Source: Aphrophora alni
Taxonomy: Eukaryota > Arthropoda > Insecta > Hemiptera > Aphrophoridae
Assembly (NCBI GenBank): GCA_963513935.1
Contig: OY740765.1
Coordinates: 69,660,253-69,724,252 of the forward strand
Length of the DNA stretch: 64,000 nucleotides
Reading direction: 5' to 3'
Every line of letters starts with the position of its first letter. The stretch's first letter is position 1. The position numbers and the translations under genes were made by a program. A model generated the notes under the pieces. It was not told the origin of the DNA. It did no database searches and saw only the letters and a program-made list of their open reading frames with translations. Shown here in pieces: positions 21,891 through 32,901 of the stretch.

Positions 21891-22995
21891 CAAGAATTAG
21901 TATTCTATAGTTTTTTTACCGATATACGGCTATTCTCCAACATGCAACAATCATAAAGACATCATTTTATTCCGCATTAAAAGGAATAAAAAAGGATCTT
22001 ATAAATAATTTGAAAATCAACAGTGTTCGATATATGCGGCATGAAACATTTTAAATTAACGTCATTTTGAAAAGATTAAATAAAAAAATATCAGTTTTGT
22101 GGTCCACTGCAGCGTGATAATGTAAAACGTTCTGAAAAAATTAGGTAACAATATTTAAGTTAGTTCGAAAGTTAAATCTAATTTTTGAAAAAGACACAAG
22201 AATTAAGCGGGAAACTAATAATTTTTGGGTACATGTATTTGAAATTGTATTTCCAATTTTAGACTGTTTAAAATGGTCATACAACAAAAAGAATTATTAA
22301 AAATATATATTTTTAATTGTAACTAGATTTTTTTTATGTTAGCTCGATACTTCATGTCTTCAATCTTCATTTGAATATATGGTTTGTATGAAAATGATAT
22401 TACATTGCGCAGAGTGGTCCCAAATGCAAAAAAAAAAAAAAAAACATGGACAAAACCCGAAAATATTAATGTATCGGAAAGCCTTTCTACTAATCAAAAC
22501 GTGATGTTAGATAACCAGAGAGTAAGGAAAACTTGTATAAGCATGAAAAAATCCATTCTATTGTTTGCTGATCGGTTACAACTGTGCCTACGCTGAAATT
22601 ATATTTTTTCCCCATTTATATTAAGTTCGGTGTGAATTTCGTAATATAATTTCTATTCGTTACGAACGTTTTTATCACTTCATTGACGTCATGGGCAATG
22701 AATTGGAAGGTAAGTACCATACAGAATATTTATTCTTAGATTCAGAGTGGTAAAAGAGTAATATTATTGAAATATTAATATTTCTGTTGGGATTACTCTG
22801 GTGAGACACTGCTTATAGTTGTAGCAAAAATTGGCTGCTAATATATTTTTTTGAAATTTTTCAACTCTCCCTAAAATTTATTTCGATCTCAAATCCATCA
22901 AAATTTGTCAGATTAGTTGATTCTGTATCACATTCACAACAACCTTCAATTCTCATTGCGAGAGCAGAACTCGTTAATGTTATGTATATTTTTCT
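21891..22995. other. A+T-rich, no gene seen
   Basis: An 18-bp A run lies near 22428 inside a 70-residue frame (22384-22596) that I do not recognise. No other feature was found. Confidence 0.45.
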
Positions 22996-23412
22996 TGGTT
23001 TTAAAGGCTAAAAACCTCTCGGTTGACATCGCCGTATAAAAAAAATGAAGAAAATAATGCTGTAGATCTATGTAATGAAGGTATTTAGATCATATATGAC
23101 TGGTGTGATCTATGGAACGGTGTAGGAGCACTGTACAAGAAGATGACGGAATAAAGATAAACATGTATCTGTCTAAAACGCCTACTTCAATTAAGAAACC
23201 TAAAGTCTAAAAAGAAAACAAAGAACATAAAATAAAGACCCTTAGCCCTCGAATACCCTATCAGCGTCTCGGTCAGAAAAGAACAAGAGCTGGTTAAGAG
23301 AGACGTGATAGAAAATATGAAAGAGAGGAATCAAACCCATAACTACATGAAAAAATGTGCAGAACCAACAGGATTGCCAACACCATATTCACTATAGTCA
23401 CCCCCTGAGTGT
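22996..23412 (-). mobile_element. S-family element split by a 157-bp insertion
   Basis: The S 3' end (AAAACCTCTCGGTTGACATCG) is at 22996-23054. The rest resumes at 23212 (AACATAAAATAAAGACCCTT, CCTCGAATACC, GAGCTGGTTAAGAGAGACGT, ATTCACTATAGT). In other copies these parts are adjacent. The intruding segment, 23055-23211, is flanked by AAGAAAA at 23048-23054 and 23212-23218, possibly a target duplication. Confidence 0.7.
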
Positions 23413-23904
23413 ATTTGATGTTGTAAAAACAAAACGTTAAATAAATTCGTCAAGGAAAGCGTGTTTCGAGAACCTGTCTTTCAATACTCTAAACTAACTC
23501 TTCCATTTATATCCCAGTTTAGATGAAGATGGCAGAAATGTATTTTTTAACCGAAAAATAAGGACGTAGCAATCGCATTTCCCATATCTGAACCATCATG
23601 TCTTGGAGGAGACAGAGCTTTACTTTTAAGGAAACTAGTGAGAGATCAAAGAGGAAACTCACACAACGTCTTTGTTCTGAATTTTCTACACTCAACTTTT
23701 TCTTATTATACGGAGATGGAATTAAGGCCTGAAGGATTGAAGGATGTCAAGGACGAAACTTTCTGTCTAATCATCTCTCTAACTACATTCGTGCAATCAA
23801 ACTACATCGCGTCCAGCTTCCATTTAATTTAACCGTGGTTAAGTATTGTCAATATTGTTTAAAAACGCCAGAGTTATATTGGTCCTCAATATTTTATTTA
23901 TTGT
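23413..23904. other. No recognisable gene
   Basis: A 64-residue frame (23638-23832) has no family resemblance I can name. Confidence 0.4.
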
Positions 23905-24150
23905 TGTTCAAAGGCGAAAAACCTCTCAGTCATCATCGCCTTATACAAAAAGGAAGAAAATGACATACAATAAAGACTCTTAGTCCTCGAATACTCAACA
24001 GGGTTTGAAGAAAACAAGAGTTGGTCAAAAGAGACCAGATAGGAAAGTTGAAAGAGAGAGATCTAAAAAAACCACATGAAAAAGGTGTAGAATCAGCTAT
24101 GGCCCTCTGGATTGCCACGCCCGTATTCACTATAGTGAGACTCTATATTC
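23905..24150 (-). mobile_element. S-family element, full length
   Basis: Nearly complete: GGCGAAAAACCTCTCAGTCA, CATCGCCTTAT, CCTCGAATACTCAACAGGG, AACAAGAGTTGGTCAA, GGATTGCCACGCCCGTATTC, CACTATAGTGAGAC. It ends at the palindrome CACTATAGTG. Confidence 0.8.
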
Positions 24151-24354
24151 AAAGGAAGCACTTGAACATGATAATATAAGGAAATCAAGAAATATCATGA
24201 AATGTAAGTGGAAAACATATCTTTGAAAAATTTAATGACAGTAACGATGGAAAACGTCTTTCCTCGACTTCTGATTTCCTCCAATCCCCTGATCTCATAT
24301 CAACCAAAATATACATGGTCTCTCCACAATTGGTTTGGAATTTAGAAAAACCAT

Positions 24355-24478
24355 CGGTAATCGGTAAAGAACAAGAGTTCATCAAGAGAGGGATATAATC
24401 AAAGACTAAATGAAAAAGTGTAGATCCAGCTAGGGTTCTTTGGATTTGTAAACCCGTACTCACAATAAGTGAGTCCAT
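24355..24478 (-). repeat. S-family 5' fragment
   Basis: AAAGAACAAGAGTTCATCAA, GTGTAGATCCAGCTAGGG and CCCGTACTCACAATAAGTGA match the 5' half of S. The 127-residue minus-strand frame over 24185-24568 is a shadow of it. Confidence 0.7.
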
Positions 24479-24649
24479 GATGGACTTTATAAAGAGTATT
24501 GCACGCTTTTTGTTGAAACTGTGTAACCACAACCAAAAAAAAAAATAAAAATACATGTGAAATGTCAAATGATCGACTTAAACAAGGAGTCTGTGAACAA
24601 GGAGTTTTGAATATGCTGAAAATATAAATAAAGCGTTTGTAATTTTACT

Positions 24650-25224
24650 TTCTCCATATAAGTTGTACTGAGAAAATTATGTAATAGGCCGAAAAATGGA
24701 TGACTACATTTTTGGGAATATATCTATTTTGAGGTCAAAAAAGGGAATTTATGGAATGATGTCGGGTCTGTCGTATGTGCTAAAATTTTAATCAAATTTG
24801 ATATGTGGACATATGTTGGCAATTTCTCTGGTCGGTTTTTAAAATCTTTTGATAACTCAAAATTAAGGAGTAGCTATCATAAAAAATAAAAAAAATACAC
24901 TATATTACGATTTTATCAATATCGGCTCCAACCATTTTGATCAAGTTTTCCTCTTGTGTAGCCTCAAGGTATCCAACAAAATGTAGTCTATTGGTCTCCA
25001 TCCCTCAAAAAATGTCGGTTCGTAAAAAATCATCCATAAAAAAAATAATAAAAATTGGCTATGGGAAAAATAAAATATGTAATTTTTCAAAATCTACTCT
25101 TTCTATTTCGTTCTAATTTTAGTAAAATGTAAAAAATTAATGACTCAACCCTAAAAAATCACAACAATGACTTATAGAATCGCAAGTACCAAAAATATTA
25201 CGATTCAGGAATAATTGGTTAAAA

Positions 25225-25275
<51 letters not shown>

Positions 25276-25510
25276 CGCTGTTATAAAAGCTCGATTTTAA
25301 TAAAATTCAATTTACACTGAGGCCGCATTTCTTTTAGAAGAGAACCAAGTTTAGACGCTATTTAAGTAGGTCAACATCAATTTTAATTCAATCCAGACAT
25401 GCTTAATTTTCACTTTTTTACTGACACTACCTAACATTTTAACGATTAGTAGTTGTTTTCAATAGTTCAATTGTGAGAAAGTTTGTGGAATGTTTGCACT
25501 TTTTATTACC
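24650..25510 (+). repeat. Dispersed family D, copy 3
   Basis: Includes the end missing from copy 2: TATTTTGAGGTC and GGAATGATGTC. It continues AATTTGATATGTGGACATAT, AGTAGCTATCATAAAAAAT and CATTTTGATCAAG. A 42-bp poly-A run (25230-25271) interrupts it. Confidence 0.75.
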
Positions 25511-25559
25511 TAACAAGAATTTCACTCCTCGGGATATTAAACTTTTTCATAGCTCGGTT

Positions 25560-25855
25560 GGATATTAGATACAAGTTATATGAAGACGGAAGAGGGAATG
25601 TTGAGGTGAACGCTATAAAGTTGTAACGAGGTGTCATCGTAACACGGTAATGGGTTAATACGTTGTCTTAAGTAATTTTCAACAAACGAAATTACATCAA
25701 TTTAAAACTAGACTCTGAATGGACGAAACGCAAGCGTTTCACTAACACTTTTGTAATGATGAACTTTCGTTTTCTTGTGACGTTGAGACACGATTTCAAC
25801 AAGCTGAATGCTTCTGGAATTTAGAAGAATTCTTGGCAAGTTCAACAACTATATA
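25560..25855 (+). repeat. Dispersed family B, copy 2
   Basis: Partner of 9680-9935 in the same orientation, best conserved from GACTCTGAATGGACG to GGCAAGTTCAACAAC. Confidence 0.75.
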
Positions 25856-26036
25856 TTTCCACAAATTAACTACTAACCAATTGATTCTAAAAATAAATGG
25901 TGTAAAAACATTGTGGTAATTTTCTCGCACATTCATCAACAAAATCAAAATTAATATTCTACGTTTACACCAATAAAATACCTCTATTCTACTTATATGC
26001 AAGAAAACTAAAAATAAATAAAATCAAATCAACTCA

Positions 26037-26495
26037 ACGTTATTCCAAACAATTTTAAACTCAAAACAGTAAAATAAAATATTCTGGAACTAGTTCCACA
26101 TGACCTGTTCATGGTAACATGTTCATATTAAAATTAAAAGGAAATTCAAATCGTAAAACAATATATGATTTTTTTTTTTTGTTAACACAACAAAATAACT
26201 TCTGTTTTTACTAACACATATTAACATGTTTAACACATATTAACATGTTTAACACATATTAACAGATTAACATATTCAGAGTGAAATAAATCAAATTTAT
26301 TCCATGTAATTTTACATTCAAAACAATACTAATAAAAATTCTGGAACTAGTTCCACATGGCCTATCCGTGGTAACGTGTTCATAATAAAATACAAAGTAA
26401 ATTCAAATCCTAAAACAATATATGATTTTTTTTTGTAAACACAACAAAATAACCTTTATTTAGTAAAACAAATTAACCCAGAGTGAAATAAATAC
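26037..26495. repeat. Tandem duplication with nested 19-bp repeat
   Basis: Two copies share TTCTGGAACTAGTTCCACAT, AAACAATATATGATTTTTTT, AACACAACAAAATAAC and AGAGTGAAATAAAT. In the first, AACACATATTAACATGTTT is repeated three times (26213-26270). Confidence 0.8.
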
Positions 26496-27007
26496 ATAAT
26501 TAAAATACTTTCCTTGTTACACACACTTATGTATTAATCAGAGATATATTAATTATGGCAGAGATTGTTGGAAATATATTCCTTCTTAAGACGAAATTGG
26601 AAAATATATTGAAACGTCAGTTGTGGTAAGCAAAAATGTACATACAATATTTAAATATTTAGGTATAAACTAGATGAATACTCTTCGACCAGTCAAAGGG
26701 GACAGGTAGATTATTTACTCTCTTTTAAGAACCACTGATTATAGTACAACGACCATATAAAAAATGCATAACTTTTATCGTTCATTTTTTAAACAAATTG
26801 AAATCATTATTTCACTACAGTAAGGCAATCAAATATTCGAATCAGATAACTTGTACTACAACCGATGTTACATAACTCTCTACACTTACTAAGCCTAAAA
26901 ATTATGCAGAGTAAAGAAACAGCATCTACATTAAAAAAACAACAACACAGTTTCACAATAATTAGTTTGTAAATAAAGTAATTTTATTTTGAACAAAATA
27001 CATAATA
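26496..27007. other. No recognisable feature
   Basis: A+T-rich spacer. Nothing was recognised on either strand. Confidence 0.45.
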
Positions 27008-27310
27008 GTATTTAAAATTGTTTAGCATGGAACAAGTCTTGGCGGTGGGAACAATAACATTTTTTAAATTGTTTAGCATTGAACACATAATTATGATGGA
27101 AACATCACAATATTTAAAATTATTAAGATCAAACGCGTAATGGCGGCGGAAACATAATTACAATGTTTAAAATTGTTTAGCATTGAACACGTAATGGCGG
27201 CGGAAACATAACATTAATTATTATTCATCGAAAACATAATGGCGGCGGAAACATAACAACAATGTTTAGCTTCGAGTAATTAAGGCGGCTAAAACATAAT
27301 AACAATAAAC
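27008..27310. repeat. Minisatellite, unit about 50-60 bp
   Basis: Five to six units of AATTGTTTAGCATTGAACAC, then GTAATGGCGGCGGAAACATA. The GGCGGCGGAAAC core stands out in the A+T background. Confidence 0.85.
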
Positions 27311-28969
27311 AATTAAAAAATGGAGCAATTAAAAACAGTAACCTTCCCCGATAAAAATGAATGTGAGTTTGTGTAATTTTCATCATGACTAGAAGTGCTG
27401 AACCATATTTTGATTTACACAGGTAAATGCATTTAGTACACTGTGAACAGAGTAGGCTACAGTTCTGAACAGATAATTAATAAATAAGATGCATTCCAAG
27501 CTATGCGCAGATTGTAAATCCCTTTGTGGTACTTATAGTCTATGCAAAATATCTGTTCGCGAAGATTTCTTACTACAATTCTGAAGATTCCTAAACATCA
27601 GTCGAACCATCATTTCCTTAACAACTATGTTTTATGCAAAGCCTTTTAACTCATAACATCGTAGGTAAGCCGAATCATAATCAGGCCGCGAGACATTACA
27701 TTTTTTCGTTTCTAGAATTAAATCTGAAATAAGAAAAATCTGATGTTTTCGGTTTCGTCCTACAACCTCGAGTAGTAGGGGTGGGGGATGACGCCACAGG
27801 TACAGCTATGTTACACGGACTGTACCAGGCATCTGTAGTGAGTAAACACTACACAACTGCAGTACACTTTTATGAAGGGGAAGTGTTAACTGTATTGATT
27901 TTACATACTAAATACGAAGCCTATCTCTATAGAGGTTCTAGTACTGCCATCTAACGGACCACTTCTGGTAACTTCAAGGACATCATGTCGTACTGCATGC
28001 TCTGACTCGTCTCACACTAGCGCATTCTGAGCCTCAACCCACAAAACTACAACTGTTCAACCCATATATTGATCTTCACATTATCGTATGTTATGTGACT
28101 TCTTCTTAGATATAAATTTCAAGTTAACTCTTAGCTGGATCCTTCTCTTCTTGCCAATCATAATGGTCTCCCTCCCTCCTCTTATCCACTCTCTACCGAA
28201 TCGCTTCAGAGATAACTGTACAGTCCTCTGACTACCTCTCCCAGATTACTACTTCCCGCCAAGGTTAGCAGTGTTGCCAGTTTTTTGCTGATATAGAATA
28301 TAGAAGGCATTCTACACAACCTAGCAGCAATGTTATTAGTACAGTACGAGGACTAGTTTTGTGCATCGCAATGTAGTACTAACCGAACATTAAAGTCATT
28401 TTACATAAATTAAATGTAAAAAGAGTCAAATGTGTCATAATAATGGCGAAACTTTTAAAAGAACAATAGTTTCACCCACAAAGTGCACATTCTCGCAGAA
28501 AAAAACAACATTTTAAATTAACGGTTCAACAGTTTACTCTCTGAAAGATATTCAATAATGAAATGCGTGGGTCTGCAAATGTGAAATTAATGTTTCTTTG
28601 TATAGTCAGACAATATTGAGAACACCCAGGTCGACTGTAGTGAATGTAAATATCATTCATCAATCCGGCACAGGACACATAGTTGTACTGAACTCTTCGA
28701 CACTCTTAGGGTTAGAGGGAAGTAAATAAACCGATAAATTGGATCTTTTGTTCTTTTTATAGGCCCTAATCGTCTTGACTGTATCAAGGTAGCTTCTAGG
28801 GAAATGTGGAAAATATTTTTAGTAAAGAACCCATTGTTAAGTCGGAAGAAAAACGTGATTTGATAAGGAACAAGAAGATTGGACCGGAGAACTGAGAAGG
28901 AAATACACGCCCGTAAAATAGGCGTGTCTCGATTATGGCAGTCGAGGTTGAGAAAATTTTTGTATTTGA
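27311..28969. other. No recognisable gene
   Basis: 27720-28300 is slightly richer in G+C, but no frame or RNA fold was recognised. A 115-residue minus-strand frame (28653-29000) has no family resemblance I can name and runs into a D fragment. Confidence 0.4.
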
Positions 28970-29130
28970 TTAAAATCTGTCTGCGCGTTTGGTCGCGCAT
29001 ATGACAGACAAGCGACAGACAGACATTATCCCAAAATCACTATCTTTAACACAGTATATCTCAAAACCAATGTATCACCATAAACTCGACATAGATTTTT
29101 GGATCCATGACAAAACTTTCTCTACACTAC
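28970..29130 (-). repeat. Dispersed family D fragment
   Basis: ACAGACATTATCCCAAAATC, ATATCTCAAAACCAATGTAT and GATCCATGACAAAACTTTCT match the same end of D as at 1800-1930. Confidence 0.7.
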
Positions 29131-29849
29131 GACTAGGTATATGTAAAGTAAAATAGATGACGTACTTAGCAGAGGCTCAAGACATTAACTTTCATGATAT
29201 GAATGAGTTTACCACAGATAAGTTATTTTCCCCCTAAATGATCTGGTAGTGTCCAATTCTAAATTTCGCCTATAGATAGCAAAATGCAAAGGTGTTATTA
29301 TTAAACAGGAATGTTTTAAAAGTTTTATATTTATAACTTGAAAAGAATACTGATTTATAAAAGACTAAATTGGAAAAAATACTTTTCCTACAAAAAAAAA
29401 ATAAAATAACCTAAAAACAAATATTTAGATTGATATTTAGTATATACTTTGTATTGTAGTCTAACAAATATCGACATCTGAAAAGTTAAGATTAACAAAA
29501 CGTTTTCAAGGAATGTTGATTAAATAGAATAAATAAAATTACCTACTTGTTAGACGAAGAAGGCTGTAACGTACAGAGGCTTAAACACAGAGAGGATAAT
29601 TTTAGTCTTCATGCAGGAAATATATATTTATGTTATTCTGACTTCATTAGAGTTTTCTATAATACAGTATATAGTTTTTAGTGTAGATATAATAAGGAAG
29701 AAAACGCAAGAAGGAGGTTTTTCGTTTTTAAACAACAAGAGAATCAAATCAAACCACGGTAGCTTACTAGAAAACATTAAGTGTGGTAATGCATGCCTCC
29801 ATATTACGGAGAGGTTCACTGGGCAATGGTCTTGCTATAACTATTATTT
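29131..29849. other. A+T-rich, no gene seen
   Basis: The overlapping opposite frames at 29611-29898 and 29628-29819 show no family motif. Confidence 0.45.
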
Positions 29850-29900
29850 ATTAAAATTATTACCTTTTAGTTCCGTCATAATCTATCCTTTTGTTTAGCA

Positions 29901-29939
29901 GATTACCGGTTTCGACAATTATGTTGTCATCGTCAGATC
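29901..29939 (-). ncRNA. Hammerhead-ribozyme-like motif, left arm
   Basis: Minus strand: GAU-CUGACGA-U-GACAA-loop-UUGUC-GAA-ACCGGU-A-AUC. The core CUGANGA...GAA is present. Stem I is GAU/AUC, stem II is GACAA/UUGUC with one extra U after the core, and stem III is the loopless palindrome ACC/GGU, with the cleavage site after GGUA. Palindromic stem III is a mark of minimal hammerheads thought to act as dimers. Activity is unproven. Confidence 0.5.
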
Positions 29940-30350
29940 ACAAACACAGTCACAAAAACAAATATCCACAACACATCGCAAACACACAAATAAAACATGT
30001 ATACAAACTTTTTCATGATAGAATTATAATAAAATAATATAGTCCCCCATGCATTGTTCACTGTTAAAGAGTTCGGTATACAATGCTTGATGGAATAATC
30101 CCCACTCATAATGTTTGAGTTTATCAAGTTTGTTTGATCTATCAAAGTTTGAATTAAGATAACTGTATTGGATATTCCATTTGAGCTATGGTTTATTTTA
30201 TCATACAAGTTCTAGTTTTATTCTTGTGGTTTTATATATTTCAAATTGTTCAAGTGTATTAAAAAGGTGTATCATGATAAAGTATGGCTACATTTTTTAT
30301 TTGTGTGTTTGCGATGTGTTGTAGATAATTGTTTTTGTGACTGTGTTTGT

Positions 30351-30388
30351 GATCTGACGACTACCATATATTGTCGAAACCGGTAATC
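30351..30388 (+). ncRNA. Hammerhead-ribozyme-like motif, right arm, decayed
   Basis: Plus strand: GAU-CUGACGA ... GUC-GAA-ACCGGU-A-AUC. The conserved core and stems I and III are kept. Stem II is damaged relative to the left arm (CTACCATATATTGTC in place of TGACAACATAATTGTC), so this copy is probably inactive. Confidence 0.4.
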
Positions 30389-30569
30389 TGATAAACAGCA
30401 GGAAAGATTGTGACGGACCTAAATGGTAATAATTTTAATGTATATACAATCTGGGAGGCTAAAATTGCAAAAATGTTAAAACTACTATTAGGAAGTCTTT
30501 CAAAAGATATAATAAATTTATTTTTCCAGTGTTTATTTCCCAATGGACTAGATGTCAAGAAAAGCTAAC

Positions 30570-31425
30570 TTCGTGTGGAAGGAAAAGAAAAAGTTTAATA
30601 GAGAAGATTTTAAGAAGTACAAACCTCAAATTAGGAGGAAAAACAAAACGTTTAATAGAGACGATTAAAAAAAGTTTTTATTTGGGAAGACTTTAGTCTT
30701 GGAAGTTAAGAAAAAGTTTAATCATATGTCCACGGAGCACTGAGGCGATATTCACAATATGGAAAAGAAGGATTCCCCGAACCATAAAAACAAGAAACAA
30801 AACTAAGATTGTAATAAATCTCTAAGATTGTTTATTATATTACCCTACTGGATTTATTAAAATCTTAGTTTTGTTTCTTGTTTTTGAGGTTCGGGAATTC
30901 TTATTTTCCTTATTAAAAAGTTAAATAGAGATTTTAACAAGTATAAACTTTAATGTAAGAATAAAGAAAAAGTTTAATAGAGGAGATTTTATGAAGCATA
31001 ATTTTAATGTGGGAAGATAAATGTAAAGTTTAATAGAGGAAATTTTAAGAAGTATATACTTTAATGATGGAAGATTCAAGAAAAGTTTAACAGACAAGAT
31101 TATAAGAAGTATAAACTTTAATTTGGGAAGATAAAGTAAGGAAACGTTTATTAGAGGATATTTTAAGAAGTATATACTTTAATGATGGAGGATAGAGGAA
31201 AAGTTTAACAGATAAGATTATAAGAAGTACAAACTTTAATGTAGGAAGCTAAAGGAAACGTTTAATAGAGCAAATTTTAAGAAGTACAAACATTAATGTG
31301 GAAAGATAAACGAAAATATAATAGCGAAGATTTTAAGAAAGCCAAAATTTAATGTGGGAGAATAATGAAAATATTTAATACAAACTATTTTAAGAAATGC
31401 GCACTATAATAAGGGAAGATGAAGT
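30570..31425. repeat. 60-bp satellite, diverged
   Basis: About 11-12 units around AAGTTTAATAGAGGAGATTT, TAAGAAGTATAAACTTTAAT, GTGGGAAGATAAA. The left part is separated from the main array by the inverted repeat 30762-30908. Confidence 0.88.
30762..30908. repeat. Long inverted repeat (58-59-bp arms, 30-bp loop)
   Basis: Arms 30762-30820 and 30851-30908 match with only a few differences. The longest exact block spans AAAAACAAGAAACAAAACTA plus AGATT. RNA from either strand would form a stable hairpin. It interrupts the 60-bp satellite. Confidence 0.9.
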
Positions 31426-31479
31426 AAAGAATTATCACCTCAACCCGTTACTGGGAATTGATTATAAATGAAAAACAGT

Positions 31480-32770
31480 TTCTAGGATACACAAAATAAT
31501 CTTGAAGGAACCGATTCATCCAACTGGATCCATTGATGATACAAGAGGTGGAATAACTTCTTCGGGTAAAGACATACTGGAACTGTTACTTAAAACACTC
31601 TTTCCAGATAGCACTGTAATGACGTATACTGATACTATCTATAATCAGAATGGGACAAAAATTTGACCCATTTAAGAACCCAGGAGTAGATGAAATCTTT
31701 CCAGCCCTAATTCAAAAAGCTCCGGAAATAGTTCTCTTTCTACTATGCGAAACGTTCAGGGCCAGTTTGGTTTATGATTATATACCAATAGCATGGAGTT
31801 GAAGTAGAGTAGATTTCTTACCGAAACCAGGAAAGGGAAATTACACAAATCCCAAAGCGTATCGACCAATATGTTTATCCTCCTATGTTCTAAAAACAAT
31901 GGAAAGAATAGTACAGGTACACCTACCTACGAAATGGAATTCATATTAAGAATCCTATTCATTGTAACCAACATGCATACCAATCGGGTAAGTCCTGTGA
32001 AACAGCCATGTATCAATTAATAAGCAGAATCGAGGAATCAATACATGACAAAGAATTTGCGTCATGTGCATTTCTCGATATACAAGGAGCCTTTGATAAT
32101 ACTGCTTATCAATCAATCATAGCAGCAGTTAAAATAGGGGAGGGGGTAGAAAACACTATTAGTGATTGGTTAGAATCAATGCTAAGAAATAAAATAATCC
32201 GTGCAACTTAGTATGGAGAGAAATTAGATGTGATAGCCATTAGAGGTACCAAGGAGCCATTCTCTCACAGATGCTGTGGAATATGATACTTGACCCCCTA
32301 ATAACTGAACTAAGTAAATTAGGTATTTATACACAAATTTATGCTGACGACATAGTAATGTTGATAAGAGGTAAATTTTTAAACGTTCATGGCTTGTAAT
32401 TGAATTCTTGGAAAGAACTGGGGTTTCCATTCAGCTATGTCCAAATGGCTTTATGGTATAGTAATTAAACTTCAGATACAGTATGACGACCTAGTGTGGT
32501 GGAGGAGAACACTTCTAGATGTCACTAGGCGTAGGTTAACTAGTAAAAAAACTTCATGAACTACAGTAGCATTATTCCAAGGAAACCTGAAATGCAGACT
32601 ATGCAACCAACACCTAGAAACTGCAGAAAATATACTGTACTTCTAAAGTAGAAGACATCTGATCTTCGGTCCAGAAGTGACCTTTAAAGCTTTAAAGTGA
32701 CTAGGAAAATCTTGTCCTTAACCAATGGCATAGAACTAACCTAGTCAGGAATAAGAAGTACACAAAAAGT
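31480..32770 (+). pseudogene. Dead LINE reverse transcriptase (R1/Jockey-like)
   Basis: Consecutive pieces of a non-LTR retrotransposon ORF2: a connector resembling LK...DG-T...ELLL-T-FP (about 31500-31610), KNPGVDE (31674 on), VDFLPKPGKGNY and YRPICLSS (about 31810-31875), QHAYQSGKSCETA (about 31965-32010), the FLDIQGAFDN block with its catalytic Asp (32071 on), and YADDIVML (32340 on), the polymerase active site. A C-terminal CRLCNQHLETAENIL stretch (32593-32640) matches the Cys motif after the polymerase in R1-like elements. There are stops (for example TGA at about 31800 and TAG at about 32210) and frame shifts, so no protein can be made. The best continuous frame is 32008-32211. The endonuclease domain is missing. 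Elements of this group copy their RNA by target-primed reverse transcription. The exact clade needs a phylogeny. Confidence 0.85.
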
Positions 32771-32829
32771 CTTATAGACTGAAGTATCTAGGGGGTAAAA
32801 CCCGCTTCTATGCATAATAATAAATACTT

Positions 32830-32901
32830 ATTTAAATCCTAGAAAATCTAAATTGTCAATGTGCACTAATGTTGACAATTTAGATTTTCTAGGATTTAAA
32901 T
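32830..32901. repeat. Perfect 30-bp hairpin
   Basis: 32830-32859 and 32872-32901 are exact reverse complements around a 12-bp loop (TGTGCACTAATG). The arm starts ATTTAAATCCTAGAAAATCT. It lies about 60-70 bp beyond the end of the LINE remnant. Confidence 0.95.

Larger units (their letters stand above)
29850..30439. mobile_element. Inverted pair of Penelope-like terminal repeats
   Basis: Arms of about 150 bp (29850-29999 and 30291-30439) are reverse complements with few differences, around a 290-bp A+T-rich centre without coding signal. Both arms carry GATTACCGGTTTCGACAAT, CGTCAGATCACAAACACAGT and ACAACACATCGCAAACACAC or its complement. The ACCGGTTTCGACA...TCGTCAGATC signature is a common arthropod repeat that I associate with Penelope-like element terminal repeats, which are known to occur in inverted orientation and to carry hammerhead ribozymes. 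No reverse transcriptase is present between the arms. Confidence 0.6.

Noticed and set aside
24185..24568. 127-residue minus-strand frame
   Set aside because: It covers an S-family fragment and A-rich flank. There is no domain resemblance.
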